A stretch of DNA of 45,509 nt from Bacteroidaceae bacterium (GTDB lineage Bacteria; Bacteroidota; Bacteroidia; Bacteroidales; Bacteroidaceae), in NCBI GenBank assembly GCA_017555875.1, contig JAFZFN010000005.1:1-45509 (forward strand), in the 5' to 3' direction. The notes beneath the pieces are model-generated. The model was not told the DNA's origin and ran no database searches. It saw only the letters and a program-made list of their open reading frames with translations. A program made the translations under genes and the position numbers. Of the stretch, positions 23,779 through 32,385 are shown piece after piece (position 1 is the first letter of the stretch; each line of letters starts with the position of its first letter).

Positions 23779-26361
23779 TTACTTTTTTACGCTATACTTC
23801 TCCTTCATCAGGTCAAGTACAGGCACATAGTTCATCTTCACGGTCTTAACCTTCACTTCTTCTGTGGGGAGGAATACACGCTTGATGCGATTGTTCTGTG
23901 ACTTAGCTTCCTTGTTGATTTCAACCTTTTGAGCAGTGCGTGTAGGTGCCTCAACAGCGCCACGTGTCAACTGAATCTCAGCAATACTCTGGAAACCAAC
24001 ACCCATATAGTTCATGCCATACTCCATGTAACCGATAGCAGGATAGAATGTCATGCCCTGTTCTTCAACACTCTGGATAACGAGTGTGTTCTTGTCATCA
24101 GAAACCTCAACAGGGAATGCGCCAGAGTAATAGTAGTCTGAGGTTTCAGGATTGTTACCTGTTACTACGAGCTCGTACCAATCCCATGCTACTACGGGAG
24201 GCAATGACAAGATGTTCACATCGCCAAGGAGTGCCAAAGTACCGTCCTGCTGAACCTGGAAGAACAACTTGGGACCATAAGCATAGAAGAGTTCCTCTGC
24301 ATCGTATGCTGAATAGCCGGGTGAGCAGAAGAGATCCCAAGGAGTTGCGTAAGGATGAGCTTCCTCAAGGCCGAGACCAAGGATGTAGTTCTGCTCCTTA
24401 TACTTGTTCTCATACTTTGCTACCATCTTCTTGTACTCAGCGAACTGCTCAGCTACGCGATTCTCAGCAGCTACTGCAGCAGCTTCCTCAGTAGCACCCT
24501 TTTCCAAAGCGCTCATGAAGTAGCTTTCGTAAATCATCTCATAAGCCTCGTGGCTAGCATCAAAGTTTTCGGGAGAATTGTCGAAACTTTCGCCCAATGT
24601 GATGGCGCTGTAGACAGTGTCGCGAACATATACATAATCCCAGATATCGTAATCATATACGCTATTGATGCGGATAACGCGAGCAGTCCACTCACCCTTC
24701 AAGTCCTCAAAGAGGGGGCTATCCACTGCAGGCAATGCGGGAAGCGCAGCTGAACGGCTAGTACCGATATAGATTGAGTCACTTTCGTCTTCGTTGTAAG
24801 CAGCCACGATCAAGGTGTTCTCAGCATCCTCCAGAGAGTACAAGCTCAAGTAGAGACCCTCATCGCTATTGATAGCTCTAACGTCTTCATCAGAGAGAGC
24901 CTCACCATAATATTCGATCAAATCCTGATAAGTGAAACCATAGTTAAGCTGCTTAACCACCTCCTTAGTGTAGTGGGCAATGTGCTTGGCTGAAGTAACG
25001 TTCTTCTTCTCAGACTTGATGTTGAACCATACCAAGTTGGGAGTAGGCTCGCCATAAGGATTCTCACAGCCCACAATAGTCACCTCTGCAGCGGGGAGTG
25101 AAGACTTGGTCAAAGTCACGTGCAATGTGTCGTGGCTGATTACCGAAGCATCATCAGCATAAACACCTACTACGCTAATAATATAGGTAGAGTCAACTTC
25201 AGGATAGATATAGTAGTCATCAATCTCAAAGTCCATAGTACCACTATACTGCTCAGAGCCAAAGTATTCGAGCAAGGTTGAAGCGATAGCATCCTCAGTA
25301 ACAAGGCCTACCAACTCATTGTATTGATTCTTTTCAAAAGGAGCAACAACGTACAATACATCATCGCTTGTTGTGCAACGAATCTTGATACGACGCTCTG
25401 TCTTGCCCAATACCTTCACATCAATCTTACTATCAACCATCTCAAGCGCAGCAAGCAAGTTCTGGCGAGCATAGAGACCGGTGGGATACATGTAATCATC
25501 ATACCAAGGCTCCTCAGTATAGTCACCTACGCGGGGAGCTGCGGCATTACCTGCACGAGTAGCATCAGTCTCGGGATCGTAAGCCTCACCATCCCAGTAA
25601 TCTTCATCATCGTACCAGTCTTCTTCTTCTTCAACCCAGCCCAAGTTGTTGAGGACGTTACCCTCAGCATCACACTGAGCAATCATCACAGTATATGCTG
25701 AACCCGGATGGATGAAGAAACCACCGTCACCCTCTTCAAACCAGTCTTCTTCGCTGGTGTAATCAATGGTCTGAGGACCTTTGAGAAGAATACCATCAAG
25801 CAAGAAGGTCAAGTCATCAGCATATCCCATTGCGCGCCATGCATTGTAACGCTCAGTTTGAAGAAGAGCATACTTGTAGTACATGGTGTCAGGCATGTTG
25901 AAGTGGAACTTGAAGCCATCTTTTCTTGACTCAATAACAGTGATCAATCTGTCGTAATCGGGTGTTGTGAACACCTTTGACTCAATTGTCAACTGACCAT
26001 CCTTGGCATAAACAAAGAAGATGGTATACTCTTTACCACCCTCGAGGCTATATACCTTAATAGTAGTGTTAGCACCATCAGCAACAGTCACCACGCGACC
26101 TTGCTCCTCAGCATCTGAATAAACAACAGCTGCGTCCTTGGTGCTCTCCGATACGTTACCCTCCTCAACGAGATAAGCTACTGACTGAATACCGTCAGTC
26201 TTGAGAGTAAACGAAGCAGAAGTTGAACGAATCTCTTCTGCAAACTCTTCACTGCCATTTACAGTGACATTCAAAGCAGGTCCTTCTTCCTTACAGCTTG
26301 TAAAACAAGCAGCAATGGCCATCACACCTACCATGAATAGGTTACGATAATTTCTTTTCAT
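23779..26361 (-). CDS. Large surface lipoprotein, unknown function (860 aa)
   Basis: An 860-residue lipoprotein with signal peptide and lipobox FTSC (Cys23). The N-terminal ~130 residues resemble an Fn3/Ig-like module (STSASFTLKTDGIQSVAYLV; GGKEYTIFFVYAKDGQ). A very acidic, aromatic-rich segment lies at about residues 235-300 (EEEEDWYDDEDYWDGEAYDP, TEEPWYDDYMYPTG). The middle repeats beta-rich domains of similar look (VDSTYIISVVGVYADDA; ENTLIVAAYNEDES), and the C-terminus is basic (KVEINKEAKSQNNRIKR). I do not recognise a catalytic domain. The acidic segment could bind metal or act as a flexible spacer. Its own promoter (26447-26476) and terminator make it monocistronic. It lies beside an Omp28-like lipoprotein gene and may belong to the same envelope cluster. 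Confidence 0.7.
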   Translation of the reverse strand: MKRNYRNLFMVGVMAIAACFTSCKEEGPALNVTVNGSEEFAEEIRSTSASFTLKTDGIQSVAYLVEEGNVSESTKDAAVVYSDAEEQGRVVTVADGANTTIKVYSLEGGKEYTIFFVYAKDGQLTIESKVFTTPDYDRLITVIESRKDGFKFHFNMPDTMYYKYALLQTERYNAWRAMGYADDLTFLLDGILLKGPQTIDYTSEEDWFEEGDGGFFIHPGSAYTVMIAQCDAEGNVLNNLGWVEEEEDWYDDEDYWDGEAYDPETDATRAGNAAAPRVGDYTEEPWYDDYMYPTGLYARQNLLAALEMVDSKIDVKVLGKTERRIKIRCTTSDDVLYVVAPFEKNQYNELVGLVTEDAIASTLLEYFGSEQYSGTMDFEIDDYYIYPEVDSTYIISVVGVYADDASVISHDTLHVTLTKSSLPAAEVTIVGCENPYGEPTPNLVWFNIKSEKKNVTSAKHIAHYTKEVVKQLNYGFTYQDLIEYYGEALSDEDVRAINSDEGLYLSLYSLEDAENTLIVAAYNEDESDSIYIGTSRSAALPALPAVDSPLFEDLKGEWTARVIRINSVYDYDIWDYVYVRDTVYSAITLGESFDNSPENFDASHEAYEMIYESYFMSALEKGATEEAAAVAAENRVAEQFAEYKKMVAKYENKYKEQNYILGLGLEEAHPYATPWDLFCSPGYSAYDAEELFYAYGPKLFFQVQQDGTLALLGDVNILSLPPVVAWDWYELVVTGNNPETSDYYYSGAFPVEVSDDKNTLVIQSVEEQGMTFYPAIGYMEYGMNYMGVGFQSIAEIQLTRGAVEAPTRTAQKVEINKEAKSQNNRIKRVFLPTEEVKVKTVKMNYVPVLDLMKEKYSVKK

Positions 26362-26446
26362 AATGATATGAATTTAATGAATAATGATTTGATATAATTT
26401 TGTTTTTTCGAAATACCTTACTAATACCTAAATACCTTACGGGCCG

Positions 26447-26476
26447 CAAATTTACACTTTTTTACAATACCGCAAA
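26447..26476 (-). promoter_or_regulatory. Predicted promoter of the 860-aa lipoprotein gene
   Basis: On the minus strand: -33 TTTG (complement of 26473-26476), 18-base spacer, -7 TAAATTTG (complement of 26447-26454). Confidence 0.6.
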
Positions 26477-26844
26477 CTTTTTTTTGCTATTTTTTGCAAG
26501 TTTGAGATAGCAAAATATGAGAATAGGGTAAAATCACAGGGAAAAGTGGAGGAGAAAATCGCCCATTTCATATTGAATGATAATCTAAGCGCCAAGTTGC
26601 CAACCACTGTGACCGATACAGTCACTTTTTCCTTATCCTTTGTCTTTTTCATCTTTTCGTTCTAAGCATATGATTTACCGTCCGCCACCAGACGCGTTGT
26701 CGTTCGCGTTCGTACGCGCTGCTCTTCGCCTTAAGCCGCGCTACTGTTCGCTAGCGGCAAATAGCTTGCTTTAAGACATTACTTCTAGACAAAAGAAAGA
26801 GATTTGATGACACTTTCACTCGCTGTGAAAAATATTCAAGTAAA

Positions 26845-26878
26845 CTTGATATTTCTCGCTCGTTTATCCGTATCTTTG
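26845..26878 (+). promoter_or_regulatory. Predicted promoter of the rsmF-like gene
   Basis: -7 box TATCTTTG at 26871-26878, 28 bases upstream of the ATG. The -33 candidate CTTG at 26845-26848 has a 22-base spacer, slightly long. Confidence 0.5.
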
Positions 26879-26906
26879 TGCACCTCAAAAGAAGAACGAC
26901 ACCGTT

Positions 26907-28316
26907 ATGGATTTACCCATCCCATTTGAAAATACTATGCGCCAGCTCCTTGGCGACGAGTACGAGGATTTCAGAAAAGCTCTTCTCGGCGAGCCTGCCG
27001 TGAGCATACGCCTCAACCCTGCCAAGTGGAATGCCACACCGAACTATGCCCCCGTGCCATGGGCCAGCAATGCCTATTACTTGCCCGAACGGCCAGCCTT
27101 CACTTTCGATCCGCTGTTGCATGCGGGAGGATACTATGTACAAGAGGCTTCATCGATGTTCGTAGAGCAAGCCATACGCCAACATCTCGGGGAGGCCCGC
27201 GTGGCACTCGACCTGTGTGCCGCACCCGGAGGAAAGAGCACACTGCTGCGTTCACTCCTACCCGAGAAATGCACACTCGTGTCAAATGAAGTGATGCGTC
27301 CTCGCGCCCAAGTGCTTGCCGAGAATATCACCAAATGGGGGCACCCACGCTGCTTAGTCACCTCGAACTATCCAGCCGACTTTACATCGCTAGGGGCATT
27401 GTTCGACCTCATCGTAGTGGATGCTCCTTGTAGCGGTGAGGGCATGTTCCGTAAAGATGAGACGGCAGTGGCTGAATGGAGTCCCGAAAACGTGGAGATC
27501 TGTTGGAAACGACAACGAGACATCCTCACCGACATATGGCCCACACTGCGCCCTGGCGGACTGCTCATCTACAGCACCTGCACCTTTAACACTGAGGAGG
27601 ACGAGAGGAACGTGCGCTGGATGATGGATGAGCTAGGGGCCGAATTGCTACCCATCGCCACCGACGCGGCTTGGGGCATAACGCCTAGCCTCACGGACGA
27701 GGTAACGCATGCCTACCGATTCCTTCCAGGACGCACACAAGGCGAAGGTTTCTTCTTGGCAGCATTGCGCAAAGGCGGAGAAGCCCCGACACAAGACGAC
27801 GTCATACAGCCCAGTACGAAGAGAAAAAAAGGGAAAGGCAAAGCGTCACCCAACGTACTGCCCCCATGGGGAGAGAAAGGAAAGACGTGGCTAACTGACG
27901 AACATGCCTATACCTATCGGATGATGGAGACGAACATCGTGGCCATTCCCTCGGACATGGAACAACTGTATGCCACACTATCGGAACAGCTCCACTTAAT
28001 TAAGGCAGGCATCGCACTTGCCGAGCAGAAGGGGCGCGATGCCATCCCCGCACACGAGCTAGCCATGAGCACAGCACTGAACCCCGAAGCCTTTACCCGG
28101 TGCGAACTCACCTACAACGAGGCGCTGCGCTACCTGCATCGTGAGGCAATCACACTACCCCACGACACGCCCAAGGGTTTTGTCATCGTCACCTATCAGG
28201 GCCTCCCTCTTGGCTTCGTGAAGAACCTCGGCAATCGCGCCAATAACCTCTACCCCAACGAGTGGCGCATACGTAGTGGACACTTCCCCGAAGAGGAAGT
28301 AAGGGTGGTGGTTTGA
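26907..28316 (+). CDS. rsmF: RsmF-like RNA (cytosine-5) methyltransferase, NOP2/Sun family
   Basis: A 469-residue SAM-dependent RNA m5C methyltransferase. The N-terminal RNA-binding part (SIRLNPAK) precedes the Rossmann domain with the SAM motif DLCAAPGGKS (102-111) and the two catalytic cysteines in VDAPCSGEGMF (Cys175) and YSTCTFN (Cys225). Residues ~350-469 form the RsmF-type C-terminal extension ending in YQGLPLGFVKNLGNRANNLYPNEWRIRSG. In E. coli RsmF modifies C1407 of 16S rRNA. The same site is the best guess here, but the exact target is inferred. It stands alone on the plus strand and converges on the helicase gene across a repeat-rich spacer. Confidence 0.9.
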   Translation: MDLPIPFENTMRQLLGDEYEDFRKALLGEPAVSIRLNPAKWNATPNYAPVPWASNAYYLPERPAFTFDPLLHAGGYYVQEASSMFVEQAIRQHLGEARVALDLCAAPGGKSTLLRSLLPEKCTLVSNEVMRPRAQVLAENITKWGHPRCLVTSNYPADFTSLGALFDLIVVDAPCSGEGMFRKDETAVAEWSPENVEICWKRQRDILTDIWPTLRPGGLLIYSTCTFNTEEDERNVRWMMDELGAELLPIATDAAWGITPSLTDEVTHAYRFLPGRTQGEGFFLAALRKGGEAPTQDDVIQPSTKRKKGKGKASPNVLPPWGEKGKTWLTDEHAYTYRMMETNIVAIPSDMEQLYATLSEQLHLIKAGIALAEQKGRDAIPAHELAMSTALNPEAFTRCELTYNEALRYLHREAITLPHDTPKGFVIVTYQGLPLGFVKNLGNRANNLYPNEWRIRSGHFPEEEVRVVV

Positions 28317-28345
28317 TTTATGATTTATGGAGTTAGAGGGAGTAT

Positions 28346-28389
28346 GGGGATTTCAAATCCCCGTTTATGGCTACCTCGGATTCCGAGGT
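28346..28389. repeat. Pair of perfect 17-nt palindromes
   Basis: GGGGATTTCAAATCCCC (28346-28362) and ACCTCGGATTCCGAGGT (28373-28389) each have perfect 8-bp arms around a single central base and are 10 bases apart. They lie in the convergent spacer 28317-28562, which otherwise holds AT-rich repeat words and no gene. Confidence 0.8.
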
Positions 28390-28562
28390 GACGAAAAATT
28401 GTTAAATAACTAAATTGTACATAAATAGTAAACCGACGACAAACTGAGAGCAATCAAGCTTGCTTGAATTGCCGAGGTGCGAAGGAGGAAAATAAACGGA
28501 GTTTATTAAATAGTAAATTGTCAAATTGTAAATTACAAAGGATTGTCAAATTGTAAATACCT

Positions 28563-30077
28563 CTACCTCCCTTTATCTCCTAAGGGGAAATTGACAAGAT
28601 AGACCTGCTCGGTAGCTCGCGTGAAAGCGGTGTAGAGCCAGCGGTGGTGGTCGATGGGCGAGAGGTCGGGCGACAGGTAGCCCTGGTCGAGGTAGATGCA
28701 GCCCCACTGACCACCTTGTGCCTTGTGACAGGTAATGGCATAGGCATACTTGATTTGCAATGCATTGAAGTGTGGGTCGAGGCGAAGTTGCTCGTAGCGC
28801 TCCTTCTTGGTGGTTATATGAGCATAATCGTCCATCACAGATTGAAATAGACGCTCGCTCTCCTCACGAGTGAGTGAAGGAGATTCAGACTGCAACGTAT
28901 CGAGCAGCACAGTGGCCTCCATCTCATAATCATCATAGTCGGGGAAGCGCAGCAGCACGTCGGCAAAGCGGAAGCCATACATCTCGCGCGTACGGCGCAC
29001 ACGACGCACCACGGCAATGTCGCCATTGGCAATGAAGGAGAGCGGGAGCGCAGGTATCCCCGACAGCCCCTGTTCCTTCATCTGTGCCATCTCGGCACGC
29101 AACTCTTGCTCGACCCAGTAGTAATTGTTTTTCACAATCATGATGCGGTCACCCGAGCAGAGTTCCTCCTCGCGGTAGAGGATGCGGTTGCGGATGCCGA
29201 GGTTGTAGATGTTGGCACGCTTATTGGAGCGACAGATGATCATGCAGTCGTCGGCTCCCCAGCGAGAGTAGGAGCTCTCGAGCGAGTCGATGAGGTCGGC
29301 ACCCGTGACATGGGCCACGTCGGGGAATTGACAGTTGAAAATTGAAAATTGAAAATTATCGTCCACCGGCGGGCTCGCTTGCACGAACTTTCCACTCTCG
29401 ACCATCATCTTCATCAGCTGGCAGCGTATGGCGGTCGCGTTGTACAATATCCCCGACTCGCTGAGCTGGCGCATGACCTGAGTGAGCGTCTTCTCATACA
29501 CCCGCAAGCCATAGGACTCAAGCAGCGAGGGCATCAGCGCGGGGCTCTCCTCCTCGCCCACGGGAGGGAGCTGGGCCGTGTCGCCTAGGAGCATCAGGCG
29601 GCAGCCCTCGCCCGAGTAGACGTACTGGATGAGGTCGTCGAGCAGGCGGCCCGTGCCGAAGGTCGACGACGAGAGGCCCTCATTGGAGATCATCGAGGCC
29701 TCATCGACGATGAAGAGCGTGTGCTTGCTCAGGTTCACATTGAGCGAGAAGGTCTCGGTGTCGGTGATGGAGCGCTGGCGGTAGATGCGCTTGTGGATCG
29801 TGTAGGCAGGCTGACCGGCATAGGAGGAAAACACCTTGGCGGCACGACCCGTGGGGGCCATCAGCACCACGGGCTGGGAGAGCTGCACGAGCGTCTTCAC
29901 CAGGGCACCCACGAGCGACGTCTTGCCCGTGCCGGCATAGCCGCGGAGCAAAAACAACTCCATACCCTCGCGGGAAGACAAGAACTCGCCCATCAGGTCG
30001 ATGGCTGCAGACTGCTCCTCAGTGGGGGCAAAACCGAAATTATCGCGTATTTTGGACGCTACGAAACTATTTATCAT
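28563..30077 (-). CDS. RecD-like superfamily 1 ATP-dependent DNA helicase
   Basis: A 504-residue SF1B helicase. Walker A is RGYAGTGKTSL (45-55), and motif II is LFIVDEASM with DEAS at 126-129. Motif III is LMLLGDTAQLPPVG, and later motifs include KYAYAITCHKAQGGQW and LYTAFTRATEQVYLV (motif VI). This is the compact RecD2/Dda-like type without a RecBC partner; it probably unwinds DNA 5'-to-3' in repair. The ATG at 30077 is preferred over an adjacent GTG. Residues 242-252 (NFQFSIFNCQF) are encoded by a copy of the AT-rich AATTGAAAA spacer repeat inserted in frame between conserved parts of the protein. Confidence 0.9.
   Translation of the reverse strand: MINSFVASKIRDNFGFAPTEEQSAAIDLMGEFLSSREGMELFLLRGYAGTGKTSLVGALVKTLVQLSQPVVLMAPTGRAAKVFSSYAGQPAYTIHKRIYRQRSITDTETFSLNVNLSKHTLFIVDEASMISNEGLSSSTFGTGRLLDDLIQYVYSGEGCRLMLLGDTAQLPPVGEEESPALMPSLLESYGLRVYEKTLTQVMRQLSESGILYNATAIRCQLMKMMVESGKFVQASPPVDDNFQFSIFNCQFPDVAHVTGADLIDSLESSYSRWGADDCMIICRSNKRANIYNLGIRNRILYREEELCSGDRIMIVKNNYYWVEQELRAEMAQMKEQGLSGIPALPLSFIANGDIAVVRRVRRTREMYGFRFADVLLRFPDYDDYEMEATVLLDTLQSESPSLTREESERLFQSVMDDYAHITTKKERYEQLRLDPHFNALQIKYAYAITCHKAQGGQWGCIYLDQGYLSPDLSPIDHHRWLYTAFTRATEQVYLVNFPLGDKGR
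29325..29358. repeat. AATTGAAAA spacer repeat inside the helicase gene
   Basis: Four consecutive TTGAAAA-like units lie in frame within the RecD-like helicase, adding about 11 residues. The same unit is otherwise found in spacers (1921-1956, 2840-2862, 33537-33575). Confidence 0.75.
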
Positions 30078-30130
30078 CACCTTTAAGATAAAAAACTCGC
30101 CTTTTTATAGCTTTTTCAAACTATTTGTCT

Positions 30131-30138
30131 TACTTTTG
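30131..30138 (+). promoter_or_regulatory. Predicted -7 box of the pseudopilin-DUF3822-rsmD operon
   Basis: TACTTTTG matches TAnnTTTG, 34 bases before the ATG at 30172. No convincing -33 box is seen. Confidence 0.45.
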
Positions 30139-30171
30139 CACCACGAAATTAATCAAATAATTCATATAAAC

Positions 30172-30915
30172 ATGAAAAAATTAGTAAATATCGTACTGAC
30201 ATTGTGTGTCGCTGGCCTTGCATACATCTGCGTAGGCAGCATCATGGGCTCTATCAACTTTGGCAAAGAGCGCGAAATGAGAGAGAAGGAGATCATCGCC
30301 CGACTCATCGACATCCGCACCGCACAGGTGGCATTCAAGGAACTGCACCAAGGGCAGTACACTGCAAGCTTCGACGAACTCATCGAATTCGTCAAGAACG
30401 ATAGCCTCCCCTTCATCAAGAAGGTGGGTGAGCTCACCGACAAGCAGCTCGAGGACGGACTCACCGAGCCCAAGGCCGTGAAGCTCATCGACGAGGCACG
30501 CAAGGCCAAGAAGCCCGCAGTGGCCAAGAGAAAATGGCAGGAGGCCGAGAAGGCAGGTCTCGTGAGACTCAACAAGAAGGGCGAGGTCGAGGAGTACTAC
30601 TTCAGCCGCGACACCATGTGGGTGCTCGCACTCGACACACTCTACCCCGACGGATTCAATGCCGACTCACTGCGCTACGTGCCCTTCGGCGAAGGTGCCG
30701 AGTTTGAGCTGCGCACAGGATGCGACTCAAGCAGCAAGTCGGGCAACAAGCTCTACCTCTTCGAAGCAAAGACCCCTTATCGCGCATACCTCGAGGGCAT
30801 CAACAAGGATGAGCTCAACAACCTCATCGACCTGCAGCTCGAGCTCGGACGCTACCCCGGACTCAAGGTGGGCGACGCCGAAGTGGGTAACAACAACGCC
30901 GGTAACTGGGAGTAA
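30172..30915 (+). CDS. Membrane-anchored pseudopilin-like protein, unknown function
   Basis: A 247-residue protein. One N-terminal membrane helix (~4-27) is followed by EKEIIARLIDIRTAQVAFKELHQGQYTASFDELIEFVK, which resembles the helix and loop of GspG-type pseudopilins (alternating A-R-L-x-x-I-R-x-A-Q, then G-x-Y-x-x-S-x-x-E-L). The C-terminal part is beta-rich and ends PGLKVGDAEVGNNNAGNWE. A prepilin-peptidase site (G before an F/E-type helix) is not visible, so it may stay uncleaved. I chose the ATG at 30172 because the longer frame (to 30001) overlaps the divergent helicase gene. It leads an operon with a DUF3822 gene and rsmD. The role is unknown. Confidence 0.75.
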   Translation: MKKLVNIVLTLCVAGLAYICVGSIMGSINFGKEREMREKEIIARLIDIRTAQVAFKELHQGQYTASFDELIEFVKNDSLPFIKKVGELTDKQLEDGLTEPKAVKLIDEARKAKKPAVAKRKWQEAEKAGLVRLNKKGEVEEYYFSRDTMWVLALDTLYPDGFNADSLRYVPFGEGAEFELRTGCDSSSKSGNKLYLFEAKTPYRAYLEGINKDELNNLIDLQLELGRYPGLKVGDAEVGNNNAGNWE

Positions 30916-30939
30916 TCAATACACACGACGACACATACG

Positions 30940-31755
30940 GTGATTGATTTCAACAAAACCAGACAATACACATTATCCATCCGTCTGAGCACGGATGGAT
31001 TTTGTTTTGCAGTACACAACCCCGAGGCTGTGGGCCAATTTGCATACATGCCCTACCGCATCGACACACACAAGTCGCTCACGGCAAACCTCAAGGAGGC
31101 GGTCAAGAGCACCGACATGCTCAGGTACAACTACAAGCGGGTCAACATCATCGTGGCAGGCACAAACTATACCCTCGTGCCCAAGGAATACTATGCCGAC
31201 ACACACAAGCAGGACTTCTACCGCCAAAACTTCACGCAAGACACCACCAACATCACCCTACTCGACAACATCGTGGCCGATGACCAAGCCGTGGTAATCT
31301 TCGCCATAGAGAAGACACTGCACAGCTACATCAACGAGCGATACCCCAAGGCAAACATCTACGCCGCGGTGAGCATGCTCATCGACTACACCACCGAGAA
31401 GAGCTACACCACCACACACAAGCACTGCCTGGCACACATACAGCACAGGCAAGTGGACCTCGTGTGCTGCGAGAAAGCACAGCCGAGACTGGTCAACACG
31501 TTCAAGTACAAGGACACAGCCGACGCACTGTACTACCTGCTCAACTGCTGGAGCATCCTCGGACTGAATCAGACGGAAGACATGCTGCACCTCATAGGGA
31601 GCCCCGCACGAAGCGTCAGGAAGATGCAGCACGATGCAGCACAATTCATCCAACACATACACCTCGTGAGGCCAGCAGAGGAGTTTCACACCAATGAGCT
31701 GGCACGCATAGACGAACTACCCTTTGACCTACAAATACTCATCGCATGCGAGTAA
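30940..31755 (+). CDS. DUF3822 family protein
   Basis: A 271-residue cytosolic protein of the DUF3822 family, which is common in Bacteroidota. It starts with a GTG at 30940, 24 bases after the pseudopilin-like stop; no ATG lies near and the conserved N-terminus begins here. The opening TLSIRLSTDGFCFAVHNP and the later AAVSMLIDYTTEKSYTT look like the beta-hairpin elements of an actin/PilM-like ATPase fold. This is my inference, not an established assignment. It overlaps rsmD by 10 bases (31746-31755), which implies translational coupling. Function is unknown. Confidence 0.82.
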   Translation: MIDFNKTRQYTLSIRLSTDGFCFAVHNPEAVGQFAYMPYRIDTHKSLTANLKEAVKSTDMLRYNYKRVNIIVAGTNYTLVPKEYYADTHKQDFYRQNFTQDTTNITLLDNIVADDQAVVIFAIEKTLHSYINERYPKANIYAAVSMLIDYTTEKSYTTTHKHCLAHIQHRQVDLVCCEKAQPRLVNTFKYKDTADALYYLLNCWSILGLNQTEDMLHLIGSPARSVRKMQHDAAQFIQHIHLVRPAEEFHTNELARIDELPFDLQILIACE

Positions 31756-32297
31756 TAAGCGGAAAATACAAGCGACGCACCTTCGAGGTGCCACGCAACT
31801 TCAAGGCACGCCCCACCACGGACTTTGCCAAGGAGAACCTCTTCAACGTGCTCAACAACCTCGTAGACCTCGAAGAGTGTGCCGACGTCCTCGACCTCTT
31901 TGCCGGCACGGGAGGCATCAGCCTCGAGTTTGTGTCGCGTGGCTGCGGCAGAGTCATCTCCGTGGAGCGCGAGCCACTGCACCACACACACATCTACAAG
32001 CTCAAGGAGCAGCTGGGAGAGGAGAACTGGATACCCCTCAGAGCCGACGTGTTCCGCTACATCGAGAAGTGTCACGACACCTTCGACATCATCTTCGCCG
32101 ACCCTCCCTACGCACTCACCCGACTGGCCGAGCTGCCCGACCTCATAATAAACAAAGGTATGCTCGCCCCCGAAGGCATGCTCATCCTCGAGCACGGCAA
32201 GGACCACAGCTTTGCCGACCACCCCTGCTTCGTGCAGGAGCGCATCTACGGCAGCGTACACTTCAGCTTCTTCGAGCCACGCAAAGAAGAGGAGTAA
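31746..32297 (+). CDS. rsmD: 16S rRNA (guanine(966)-N2)-methyltransferase
   Basis: A 183-residue SAM-dependent methyltransferase of normal RsmD length. It begins MRVISGKYKRRTFEVP, has the RPTTDFAKENLFNVL substrate motif, the SAM loop LDLFAGTGGISLEFVSRG and the catalytic N-P-P-Y type motif as FADPPYALT. It methylates N2 of G966 in 16S rRNA during 30S assembly. The start codon lies within the end of the DUF3822 gene. A terminator follows at 32334-32364, so it closes the three-gene operon. Confidence 0.95.
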   Translation: MRVISGKYKRRTFEVPRNFKARPTTDFAKENLFNVLNNLVDLEECADVLDLFAGTGGISLEFVSRGCGRVISVEREPLHHTHIYKLKEQLGEENWIPLRADVFRYIEKCHDTFDIIFADPPYALTRLAELPDLIINKGMLAPEGMLILEHGKDHSFADHPCFVQERIYGSVHFSFFEPRKEEE

Positions 32298-32333
32298 ACC
32301 CCAACACACAACAAGAGCCCCTACCTACATGAT

Positions 32334-32368
32334 AAGGCCTCCCCTGCACCGCAGAGGAGGCCTTTCCT
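32334..32368 (+). terminator. Rho-independent terminator after rsmD
   Basis: AAGGCCTCC (32334-32342) pairs with GGAGGCCTT (32356-32364), with an inner CTGC/GCAG pairing, followed by T-rich TTCCTTTATT. Confidence 0.85.
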
Positions 32369-32385
32369 TTATTCCTGCTACACCT

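Larger units (their letters stand above)
26362..26906. other. Divergent intergenic region (545 bp)
   Basis: No convincing gene. It holds the minus-strand promoter of the 860-aa lipoprotein (26447-26476) with a leader containing three AATACCTTA-like words (26410-26439), and the plus-strand promoter of the RNA methyltransferase (26845-26878). In between, 26678-26760 is a GC-rich patch in otherwise AT-rich DNA, with short repeats of CGTTCG and GCGCT words and a possible hairpin at 26735-26758 (GCCGC with GCGGC). I could not assign it. Confidence 0.5.

Noticed and set aside
26452-26652. 66-residue minus-strand frame in the divergent spacer
   Set aside because: It overlaps the predicted promoter of the 860-residue lipoprotein gene, has no recognisable family, and its composition reflects AT-rich spacer DNA.
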